Assembly: GCA_020809425.1 (NCBI GenBank)
Contig: JAGGDC010000001.1
Span: 124,001-188,000 of the forward strand
DNA from: Candidatus Synoicihabitans palmerolidicus
GTDB taxonomy: Bacteria > Verrucomicrobiota > Verrucomicrobiia > Opitutales > Opitutaceae
Length of the DNA stretch: 64,000 bases
Reading direction: 5' to 3'
This document shows positions 38,361 to 47,212 of this stretch, piece by piece. The notes beneath the pieces were generated by a model. That model was given only the letters and a program-made list of their open reading frames with translations, was not told the origin of the DNA and made no database searches. The position numbers and the translations under genes were made by a program. How positions within the stretch are numbered: the stretch's first letter is position 1; the number at the start of each line of letters is the position of its first letter.

Positions 38361-40310
38361 GTGACGGACCAAACGATTACCTCAGTATCCCGTGAGAAAC
38401 GGGTATTCAAGCCTTCGGCTGAATTTCAGCGCCAAGCCAATCTTGGCAGCATGACTGCTTATAAGAGACTCTACCGCGAGTCTGTCAACTCTCCATAAAA
38501 ATTCTGGGAGAAGCAGGCGAAGGACTTACTTGTTTGGCGGCTGCCATTTAAGAATGTTTTGAAATGGAAAGCTCCCCACGCGGAGTGGTTTGGCGGAGGA
38601 ATGCTGAACGTGACGGGAAACTGTGTGGACCGTCATTTGGGCACCGACCGCGAAAACAAGGCGGCGGTAATTTTTGAGGGCGAACCAGGAGATGTTCGCA
38701 CGATCACCTACAAGCAGCTCTATTTCCACGTGTCCCGTTTGGCGCATGTTTTTGAAAACATGGGGGTGGGCCGAGGAGATCGAGTGGCCATTTACATGCC
38801 GATGGTGCCGGAGGCAGTTTTTGCGATGTTGGCGTGTGCCCGAGTGGGCGCGATCCATACCGTAGTATTTGGCGGATTCAGCGCCGAATTGCTGAAAGAT
38901 CGTATCAATGATTGCGGGGCCAAACTCGTTATTACGGCCGACGGAGGCTGGCGTCGGGGCAAAGTCGTCGAACTTAAAAAGACGGTCGACGAGGCGGTTG
39001 AGAATACGCCTTCGGTACAAACGGTGCTGGTGCTGCGTCGGGGCGGCAATGAAGTAAAAATGCGCAACGGGCGCGATGTCTGGTGGCATGACGCCTGGCT
39101 GGGGGCGCCCAATCACCACAAGCCCAAGGCGTTTCCGTCCGAACATCCGCTGTTCATTTTATACACCTCAGGGAGCACGGGTAAACCCAAGGGGGTTCTC
39201 CATACGAGCGCGGGGTATGTGTTGGGGGCGAAGCTATCGTCCAAATACGTTTTCGATCTAAAGGAAAACGATCTGTACTTTTGCTCGGCAGACATCGGTT
39301 GGATTACGGGGCACAGTCACGTAGTCTATGGACTTCTCTCCAACGGCGCCACGGTCTTCATGTATGAGGGGGCGCCCAACGAGCCAGGACCAGACCGATT
39401 TTGGCAGATGATTGACCGCCATGGGGTGACAATCTTTTACACCGCACCGACGGCTATTCGGGCGTTCATGCGTTGGGGAGACAATTATGTGTTGAGCCAC
39501 CAGCTGAAGTCGTTGCGTCTGCTGGGCTCCGTGGGTGAACCCATCAATTCGGAAGCTTGGATATGGTACCACAAATTGATCGGGAAGAAAAAATGTCCCA
39601 TCGTGGATACTTGGTGGCAGACTGAAACAGGTTCCATCATGATCACCCCATTGCCGGGGGGGCACCCCTGTAAGCCGGGTTCGGCGACTTTGCCATTTTT
39701 TGGCATCGTGCCCAAGGTGGTGGACGACAAGGGCAAGGAAGTACCCAAGGGCTCGGGTGGAAAACTCATTATAGAAAAACCCTGGCCGTCCATGCTTCGC
39801 ACGTTGTGGGGGGATGATGAACGCTTTCAGAAGACGTATTTCAGTGATTTTCCAGGAGGCTATTTTACTGGGGATGGCGCACGTCAGGACAAGGATGGTT
39901 ACTTCTGGATCGTCGGGCGCGTCGATGATGTGCTCAATATTTCCGGACACCGTCTCGGCACGGCCGAAGTTGAGAGTGCCTTGGTGGCTCATCCTAAGGT
40001 GGCGGAAGCGGTGGCTATCGGGCGTCCGGACGCACTGGAGGGGCAATCGCTCGTAGTCTTCGTCACACTGAAATCCGGATTTGAGCCCTCCGACTCCCTC
40101 AAGGACGAACTACGTGCCCATGTGGGCAAAGAAATTGGTGCGATCGCCAAGCCTGACGTGGTGCGATTTGCCGGAGGCCTACCCAAGACCCGGTCCGGTA
40201 AAATTATGAGGCGCATCTTAAAATAGATCGCGGCGGGTAAGGAAGTGAAGGGGGACACGTCCACCTTGAAAGACTTCGCGGTCGTGGCTGCGCTGCAAGC
40301 GGACGAGTGA
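38361..40310 (+). pseudogene. acs: acetyl-CoA synthetase with two in-frame stops
   Basis: AMP-forming acetate:CoA ligase. Read through from the GTG at 38361 it is 649 codons, the normal family length, in a single frame. Stop 1 is TAA at 38496-38498 ([18 protein letters not shown], where the family has a residue before KFWE). Stop 2 is TAG at 40224-40226 inside MRRILK*IAAGKEVKGD, usually KKIAAG. Between them 575 codons are undamaged: P-loop [40 protein letters not shown], and the acetylatable Lys in TRSGKIMRR. An internal Met at 38559 could yield a protein lacking about 66 N-terminal residues; usefulness is doubtful. Confidence 0.9.
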
Positions 40311-40380
40311 TACCGCATTTCACTGTCGATAACACCCGCTAACGGGTCGATGGGAACGAAACCTGCACGGAGACGGTTTG

Positions 40381-40929
40381 ATGAGCTCTCCGTACGATTT
40401 CGACCGGTCGACCCTGCGGGGCGATGGGCGCCGGTTTGGGTTTACCTTGATCGAGATCGTGGTCGTCATCGCAATTGTCGCAGTCTTGGCGGCGATTGTT
40501 CTGAATGTGTCAGCAGGCGTGCAACGTCGGGCGGCGGTGGATCGAGTTCAGGCCGAACTGGCGGTGTTGGACGCTGGTCTGGAAGCCTACCGGCGTGTAT
40601 TTGGAAGTTATCCGCAGATGTCGGGTGGCGCAGTGTTGCTGGCGGCGTTGAACGGGCGCGCCGGGCCGACGGGGGGGGCGATCGTGCAGGCACCGATCGT
40701 GTTGTTGGCGGCGTTTACGTTGCGTGAAGACGATCCAGCCGCGCCGGGCAACGTGCTGTTGGATCCCTGGGACCAGCCTTATGTTTATCAACCCTACACG
40801 TCCGGCCCCCGTCGCAGTTACCGCCTCTACTCCATTGGTCCGGACGGGAGGGACCAGCCCGCGACATCTGCGGGAGGGATCGACGAAAATGATCCCGCCA
40901 ATTTGGATAACATCTACGCCCACCTGTAA
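40381..40929 (+). CDS. type II pseudopilin, GspG-like
   Basis: Prepilin-like protein, 183 residues. Leader MSSPYDFDRSTLRGDGRRFG is cut by a prepilin peptidase before FTLIEIVVVIAIVAVLAAIV, the class III N-methylation motif with Glu at +5. The body resembles GspG: LDAGLEAYRRVFGSYPQ and DPWDQPYVYQPYTSGP, a loop used for calcium in major pseudopilins. Start taken at the ATG at 40381. It is the first of six consecutive genes with prepilin-like or PilX-like N-termini. Confidence 0.8.
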   Translation: MSSPYDFDRSTLRGDGRRFGFTLIEIVVVIAIVAVLAAIVLNVSAGVQRRAAVDRVQAELAVLDAGLEAYRRVFGSYPQMSGGAVLLAALNGRAGPTGGAIVQAPIVLLAAFTLREDDPAAPGNVLLDPWDQPYVYQPYTSGPRRSYRLYSIGPDGRDQPATSAGGIDENDPANLDNIYAHL

Positions 40930-40948
40930 GCGCCGCCGATTTCCGGCC

Positions 40949-41545
40949 ATGCTTTTACGCCGATTTTCTTACCCTGGTTTTACATTGATCGAGCTACTCA
41001 CCGTGATCGCGATACTGGGAATTCTGGCTGCCATCGTTATCTCGACCGTGAGTGGTGCGCGTAACTCTGCCAATCGTGCCCAAACAAAAGCCCAGTTCAA
41101 TCAGTGGGCCGTGGCGATGGAGTTATTCAGGCAGGAGTATGGTTTTTATCCCGACATCGCAGTCGGGGGGAAAGTCGAACCAACGCGTTTTGCGTCGGAA
41201 CTTACCGGCCGAACTCTCGCCGGCACTGCGGTCACGGGAAGCACCGCCAATCGCAAAGGATTCAATTTTTATACGATCTCGACCAGCGATCTCGATGCCG
41301 CGGGGACGCACTTGAGCGATGCGTTCGGAAATACCGAGATAGGAGTGCGTATCGATACCAATCGAGACGGACTGATCAATGGGAGTGATACGGGAAGTTG
41401 GGTGGCGGTGGCGGGACTTGATGGCACGTTCAGCCCCACGACGACGGATGACGCTGTGCCGACCTCTGGCGTGCGAGCGAAGGGGGTGTTTTATTCGGCA
41501 GGACTGGGGCATGACGCCAACGATTTGGTGCTGAGTTGGCGCTGA
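40949..41545 (+). CDS. type II pseudopilin, GspG-like, second copy
   Basis: 198 residues from the ATG at 40949 (MLLRRFSYPG), cleavage before FTLIELLTVIAILGILAAIV. The body contains QFNQWAVAMELFRQEYGFYP, the helix after the N-terminal segment, and DTNRDGLINGSDTGSW, an EF-hand/dockerin-like calcium loop. Its TGA overlaps the next ATG by one base, so translation is probably coupled. Intact. Confidence 0.8.
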   Translation: MLLRRFSYPGFTLIELLTVIAILGILAAIVISTVSGARNSANRAQTKAQFNQWAVAMELFRQEYGFYPDIAVGGKVEPTRFASELTGRTLAGTAVTGSTANRKGFNFYTISTSDLDAAGTHLSDAFGNTEIGVRIDTNRDGLINGSDTGSWVAVAGLDGTFSPTTTDDAVPTSGVRAKGVFYSAGLGHDANDLVLSWR

Positions 41546-42150
41546 TGGTCATGACGTTTTCCTTGCGATCAAGAGGCGGATTTACGCTCATTGAGCTGCT
41601 GGTGGTCATTGGAATCATGGCCGTAATTGGCGGCGTGGTTGGCGTAGGATTGATCGACGGAGGGCAGGGGGCGATGTTAGCGACTGCCCGCGGGCTGATG
41701 CAGACGCAAATCACGGCCGCCCGGTCTCAGGCTGCATTGCGTAATGAATCCACTGCTGTGGTGGTGGTGGCCGATCCTACTGACTTGGACCGCTATCTGC
41801 GCTACATCGCCGTAGCCGTCGCTGACGATTCCGGGGTTTTGATCCTGACTCGAGACGGCACCAACTTGCCCGGAGACATACGCGTGCGACCTCCTTCCGA
41901 TGGTAGCACATTGCTCGCGAGCTCCTCGTCCGTGAGCTTGGAGCCGGGTGGGGCGCAGGTGTCTTGTTATCAAATTTCATTCAAGGCAAATGGGGCACTT
42001 GCCCTCACGGGAGGAGGGGAACTTTGGTTGGCCGTGACCGAACGTGAGGCTGAGGGGGTGTTTTTCGTGGAAGATGCGCCAAGGGTGGGCATCGGCATCA
42101 ATCGTTACGGCGCGATGGCTGCGCTCGAATCAGGAGAGACTGCGAAATGA
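41545..42150 (+). CDS. pseudopilin, GspH-like (Verru_Chthon cassette protein D-like)
   Basis: 201 residues, start ATG at 41545 overlapping the previous stop. Prepilin motif GGFTLIELLVVIGIMAVIG. The next helix (LMQTQITAARSQAALRNEST) and the beta-rich body match the minor pseudopilin GspH/FimT plan. Position and type match protein D of the Verru_Chthon cassette known from Verrucomicrobia; that name is by resemblance. Overlaps the next gene by four bases. Intact. Confidence 0.7.
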   Translation: MVMTFSLRSRGGFTLIELLVVIGIMAVIGGVVGVGLIDGGQGAMLATARGLMQTQITAARSQAALRNESTAVVVVADPTDLDRYLRYIAVAVADDSGVLILTRDGTNLPGDIRVRPPSDGSTLLASSSSVSLEPGGAQVSCYQISFKANGALALTGGGELWLAVTEREAEGVFFVEDAPRVGIGINRYGAMAALESGETAK

Positions 42151-42629
42151 AGCAGTCGCGCGGTGCGGGTTTTTCACTCGTTGAAGTCGTGGTCGCGGTG
42201 GGCGTCTTCGTGGCGGGAGTGGTGGGAGTGGTGGGAGCGATCGCATTGTTGTCGATTACGAGCAAGTCGGCCAGAGGGACCCGCGAGGCGATGACAGCGA
42301 CTCGGGTGGGGGAGTCTGCTTCCGCTCTCTTGCGCACCTTGAGCTGGGCGGACGCGCAAGCCTTAATGGCGGAGAATGATCCAACACCGATTTACGTCAC
42401 GCGTGCGGGAGACCAAATCGGACTCCTCGATGTCGTGCCGTTGGCCGAAGCGTTTTTTGAACTTTCGCTCGAACGAAACGGAAATTTGTCACCAGAAAAC
42501 AATGACGCGACGGCGGGGTTTCTCGCACTGCGCCTGACCTTGTCGTGGCCTGTTCGCCAAACCGAGGGTACCATGGTGCCACTGGCCAATCGGGAAAGGC
42601 TCATCTTTAATATGGCGGTGCGCCGATGA
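42147..42629 (+). CDS. pseudopilin, GspI-like (Verru_Chthon cassette protein B-like)
   Basis: 160 residues. N-terminus MKQSRGAGFSLVEVVVAVGV followed by FVAGVVGVVGAIALLS; the GFSLVEV form is the one typical of GspI and of cassette protein B. Start ATG overlaps the preceding stop (ATGA). The body ends PLANRERLIFNMAVRR, a GspI-like strand. Overlaps the next gene by four bases. Intact. Confidence 0.7.
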   Translation: MKQSRGAGFSLVEVVVAVGVFVAGVVGVVGAIALLSITSKSARGTREAMTATRVGESASALLRTLSWADAQALMAENDPTPIYVTRAGDQIGLLDVVPLAEAFFELSLERNGNLSPENNDATAGFLALRLTLSWPVRQTEGTMVPLANRERLIFNMAVRR

Positions 42630-43331
42630 GAGCCCGTTGCCACGCATCTGCGTTCACGCTCGTCGAAATCGTGGTATCGGTTGGCATCACGGCGGTTATG
42701 GCCGCGGTGCTTCTGACGATCGTGACCAACACGCTCGGTATTTGGGAAAAGTCGGCGAGTGCGTTGGCGTTGCAGAATCGCGCTCAGCTCGTGCTGGATT
42801 GCCTGGCCGTCGATCTGGAGAGTGCGGTGGTGAGACAGGATGGGGGAGCGTGGATTCGGGTTGAGGACGTGGACAACACCATGAGGGCATTGCACCTTTT
42901 CGCCAATACGCGCACGACTTCCGGCGATGCGGCCGATCCCTGCACAATTCGGGAGGTGGAGTATCTCACATCGACGGACGATGAGGCGTTTGAATTATAC
43001 CGGTGGGAGGGTACCGCCGAGGCGGCCCTGGCCAGCACTTATGCTTTTTAGAGTCCGACGGACGTCAGGAGTATCGAGTATTGGCTTACGGAGGGGCTGG
43101 TGGAAATAGTAGTGGAGTGGTTCGACGGCGAAGGGCAACGCTATTGCCACACCGTCACCGGAGGCGTGGCCTGTGCTGGCGACCGTCGTTGTCACGATGA
43201 TCAGCGAGCAAGGAGCCCAACGCTTGTTGGCCGTGGCACAGGGCGATTCAACGGAGTCGACTGATGCCATCCTCGGCGAAACCACTGAAACCTACACCCG
43301 CTGGGTGGCCATGCCGGGGAGGCCTTGGTGA
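42626..43331 (+). pseudogene. pseudopilin, GspJ-like (cassette protein C-like), frameshifted
   Basis: Starts MRARCHASAFTLVEIVVSVG, then NTLGIWEKSASALALQNRAQ and LDCLAVDLESAVVRQDGGAW, the GspJ-type plan. The first frame stops at 43049 after TYAF. The expected continuation IEYWLTEGLVEIVVEWFDGE lies in the next frame, and VLATVVVTMISEQGAQRLLA in the third, ending at 43331 with PGRPW. At least two indels (near 43045 and 43160). Confidence 0.75.
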
Positions 43332-46188
43332 GACTGACACGAGGACGAACCAAACAACGTGGCATGGCGTTATTACTCGTGGTGTCGTTGCTGGCGCTGG
43401 TGACCTTACTGGTGATGAGTCTCGCCGTGCTGACGCGCGTGGAAACGCAAATCAGTTTCACGGAGACGGTCCAAGCACAAGCCCGCCAAAACGCGCTGCT
43501 GGCATTGGATATGGCGGTGGGCCGACTGCAAACCTTGGCGGGGCCAGATCAACGGGTGACAGCCACGGAGCAATTGGTTGGTGCGAGCGGCAATCCCCAT
43601 TGGACGGGAGTTTGGGAAACGGATGTCACGGGCAGTGTCTCGGAGGGTTGGTTGGTGAGCGGAGTCAATCCCAACCCCTTCGCTCCTCCAACCGGTGATC
43701 GCAGCGAAGTTTCACTGTTGGGATAATTTTCCACGCCGTCGGGTGACTCTGGGGCGGTGACGGTGCCTCTGGAGACGATTACCCGGTCCGATGTGTTATA
43801 GGGTATGCAGGCGAACAAGTGACGGGGGCTGTAGGTTACTTTGTCGCCGACGAAGGGGTCAAGGCGGCGTTGAGCGCTAGCCGAGCACCAACCTACAATT
43901 CCGCGTCGCCGGCGGAGCAACGGGCTCCGTTGATGGGGGGGGCGTTTCCAGTGGGTTTTGATGATGTGGCGGACTTCGATGTCACGGCAGCGGAAGTGCA
44001 ATCTGCGTTGGAGTCGGTTGCCGCCCGCTCGCAGTTTGAGCTTTTGGATACCGCGTTGGATTCCATCGAAAATCGGTCACATTGGCACGACTACAGTGGT
44101 GCCAGTCGAGGACTGTTGGTAGACTCAATGCGGGGCCGATTGACGGTGGATCTTTCGAAATACGGTGCGTCTGAAATTCCAGGAATCGACAAGTTCTCCG
44201 ATTTAATCACCGAGACGCGAAGGGACACTTTAAGTCCGGGATATCCTATCCGAGCGGTATCCCTTTCGAGAGGGGAACTCACGGACGTGATTGCTCCCAT
44301 CATCATACAAGTGGGGCTCCAGTTCAGTGTGCACACAATCAGCGGCACTTCTCGCACTTTGCGAAAGCCGCCTACGTTTTTTTTGTCGAAATGTTCAATC
44401 CGTTCAGTTCTGCGTTGGTGGCGGAACCTCTGCGTCTGATGGTGTCGGGACTTCCTGGTGAGATTTCCATTGAATCCCGCACACAGGGCACGGACGAAAA
44501 CCATGGCGAGGCGACCGTTAACTTGCAACAGACCTATGCCTTGCACACGGCCAGCGATGGATCGCCTGCCATTGAGTTTGAATTTCCGTTCGGTGATGCC
44601 AGTTGGGCTCCCGGGCGAGTGATTACGTGGCGAAATCAATCAGGTGGCACGAATGGTGAAGCGGCAAACCGGGAACTTGTCTTCGACGCCAGCACGCGCA
44701 CCAGCTACTGGGAAGAGCGTCCGGGGGCGGCACTCGATGGCCCAGATAGCCTGCACTCTGGAAGTGAGCTGAACAGTGAACTCCGTTTTACCGGCAGTGA
44801 AGACTGGGCGGTCCGATTGGAACTAAAGCGATTGAATGGTGAAGTGCTTTCGACACACGAGTTGCCTGTTTTTTACGCCGAAACCGCGTGGCTGGATGCA
44901 AATTCCACCATTCCTAATTTTGGGCTAGGGGCGCGAATGGTCGACCGTAGTGATTTACAAGATACGGAAGGTGCTTCGAGGTGGATCACAGATGTGATGC
45001 CTGGTGATCTGCGTCGGCGGGATTTCGACCAAAGCTATTGGACGACGAACGATCCAGAAACGGCTTCCTACAACACGGCATTTTCCGCGCCGAGTTCGGC
45101 CGTTGAAGCGAGTCAGCTATTCAACCGCGATCCCACTCCCTGGACAGGGTCCGGTTACTACCAACCTTCCTACAATAGCGACGTCGCGTTGTTTGCGTTG
45201 CCCAGGCAGGCTTGGATCTCAATCGGCAGTTTACAGCATCTGGCGTTCAGCTCCGGTTCCATTTACAATGTGGGCAAATGGATGGAGTGAGCATAATGAC
45301 TGGTTCGATCGCTATTGTTTTTCGGGACGAACCGCCTTGGACGACCAGGCTGCACGCCCCGCCAATCCTCATCTGGTGCAACTGAAACATGTCGCGGCGA
45401 GCGCTGAAACTGCTTCCGATTTCATGGTTAGCCGAAGCTTTAACTTGAACAGTACGAATCCGGAGGCGTGGCGTGCGGTCTTACTGGGTTTGGGCACGGG
45501 CGGTTTGAACTATGCCTTTGATTATACGGTGCACGATGACGACTCTGGGGACGTGGTGAGTGTAAGCACTCAGACGATCAATCGAACCATCGCCCGGTTT
45601 TCCCAATCAGCCGGGAAAATGTGGGAAGTGTCGCCGGATAAGAATAATTATCTGGCACCACTGCGACAGTATCGGCGGGGCGTACGGGGATTGACCGTCG
45701 CTCAAGTCGCCGGACTCGCCGTGGAAATTGCGACGAACGTTCGTCGTCGCGGGGCTGCGGCGGGACCGTTTCGCAGCGTGGAGGAGTTTCTCGAAACGGA
45801 TGCGTCAGTGCCGGATTCAGAACGAATTAACTGGGACCAGTATTTTCCCGACTCTCCCATGAAGATGGATCGAGCCGCTCCCTCGGATGTGACCTCGGCG
45901 GATTTAATGACTGGCCTGGCTCCCTTGGTGAATGTGCGCTCCGATACGTTCGTCATTCGGGCCTACGGCGAAGTGCTGTATCCGGTCACACCGGATGATT
46001 TCTTGAATTCGGCACCGGTGGCGAAAGCCTGGCTCGAAGCAGTGGCACAACGCTTCCCTGAAGGCGTGGATGTCGCAGATTTCACTAGGGTCGAGGTGAC
46101 CGAGTGGACGCAGATGGTCGCTGATCCCAGGTGGGGGCGTCGTCTGCGGATTCTCTCGCTGCGCTGGCTCGACGAGGACGAATTATGA
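43328..46188 (+). pseudogene. large PilX/GspK-like protein (Verru_Chthon cassette protein A-like), decayed
   Basis: About 950 codons over several frames. The GTG start at 43328 overlaps the previous stop. N-terminus RGMALLLVVSLLALVTLLVM with RVETQISFTETVQAQARQNA, the PilX/cassette A plan. A TAA at 43724-43726 and a shift near 43795 precede AGEQVTGAVGYFVADEGVKA; shifts near 44375 and 45285 follow. Further pieces: ESRTQGTDENHGEATVNLQQ, DFDQSYWTTNDPETASYNTA, GPFRSVEEFLETDASVPDSE and the end RLRILSLRWLDEDEL. GspK caps pseudopilus tips in type II secretion; the cassette's own role is unknown. Confidence 0.75.
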
Positions 46189-46922
46189 GACACCATCCCT
46201 TATCAACGCGCCGATTGTGGCTTGGCTGGTTTTTGATCACAAGTGCGGTGCTTTCGGCTCAAACGGCGCGGTTGCCACAACTCAGTTTCGATTTTTAGGT
46301 GATGGCCACGGACCGATTGCGTGATGTGGCTTATGTGCAGCTTAAGCCCCTGGCTCGCACGAAACTGCGACCTACGGTTGACGATTTTGACATCATCCCG
46401 CTGCGGGTCAATTCGCAGGGTCGCAGCTCTCTGCATCGTTACGAAGGACCGCCTCCGTTGTGATTTGTCACTACGATGGGAAGAGGTGAGGGCATGGCGG
46501 TCGATAGAGTTGTGGCCTCACTACGCGAGGCGGCGTCGCCGGAACGGTAACTGATCGTATTGGTGCCGTCGGACGAAGGGGAATTTGGGTTGATCGCGTT
46601 AGACGATGGCAAAGCGGCTTTTCCGGTCGGTCACGTGCGGTTGCTCAACCTATCCGGACTGGCCGTGCGCGGGGCATTGGATGACGCGAGTTTCGAGCTT
46701 CCGGTCCTGCCTCGCATCACTGCTCCGCAGCGGATCGGCAGCCGGGTCAAGGTGGGCGTGGCGTTCGAGCGCCAAAGCCGACCGGTGGTCGGCTTCGACC
46801 AATCGTTATCGGTGAACGATGGTGAACGGTTGTTTTTGGCGCCTTTTCGCGAGGGCGCGGATTTGCGGACGCGCGTGGTACGCGATCAGGTGAGCATGGT
46901 AGGGGCAGGGGAGGGCGATTGA
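46185..46922 (+). pseudogene. secreted protein of unknown function with three in-frame stops
   Basis: The ATG at 46185 overlaps the stop of the cassette A-like gene. Signal peptide RRLWLGWFLITSAVLSAQTA. The frame runs 246 codons to the TGA ending at 46922, interrupted by TAG (46296-46298), TGA (46461-46463) and TAA (46548-46550), without any frameshift: LRDVAYVQLKPLARTKLRPT, DDFDIIPLRVNSQGRSSLHR, IVLVPSDEGEFGLIALDDGK and FELPVLPRITAPQRIGSRVK all read in one frame. Probably the last member of the pseudopilin operon. Family not recognised. Confidence 0.6.
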
Positions 46923-46941
46923 TCTCGATGGCGAGGACGGT

Positions 46942-47170
46942 TCAGTCGAACTTAAGGCAGTCGGGAGTCCACTCGGGGGTACACGTGACGATCATGCGTA
47001 GGTCGACCGGCGTTTGATTGGCGATGCTGTGGCGCTCACCGGGTTTGATCACGACGGCGTCTCCGATCCGGATCGTTTGGCTAATCCCGTCGATTGTCAT
47101 CACTCCGGTGCCGGCTACGACATAGTATATCTCTTCGATCACTTCGTGATAGTGAGGGCGTACTTGAACT
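46942..47170 (-). pseudogene. small cupin, 5' end lost to an insertion
   Basis: Cupin barrel: RPHYHEVIEEIYYVVAGTGV carries the motif-1 His and Glu ligands and GDAVVIKPGERHSIANQ is motif 2. The end is normal (TPEWTPDCLKFD). The 5' end stops at about 47170, where IS30-type terminal sequence begins. The remaining Met-initiated product would start after motif 1, so function is unlikely. The ligand is unknown. Confidence 0.75.
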
Positions 47171-47212
47171 CGGCGGCGTCAAGCGGCTAGTGCACAGTTG
47201 TTTTGTATAATA
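47170..47212. mobile_element. IS30 end fragment with flank
   Basis: TCGGCGGCGTCAAGCGGCTA and the following TGCACAGTTGTTTTGTATAA repeat, with three mismatches, the sequence at 62918-62957 that borders the IS30-like element. Only this end remains; insertion-sequence copy 2 starts right after its TA at 47211-47212. The IS30 body is not found on the other side of copy 2. Confidence 0.7.

Noticed and set aside
46461..46463. In-frame TGA as selenocysteine
   Set aside because: The same frame also has TAG and TAA, the context PPPL*FV has no redox motif, and no SECIS-like hairpin was evident.
12171..46550. Alternative genetic code or programmed stop read-through
   Set aside because: All three stop codons occur inside damaged genes at positions of different amino acids, while the same codons end the intact genes. 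Decay is simpler.
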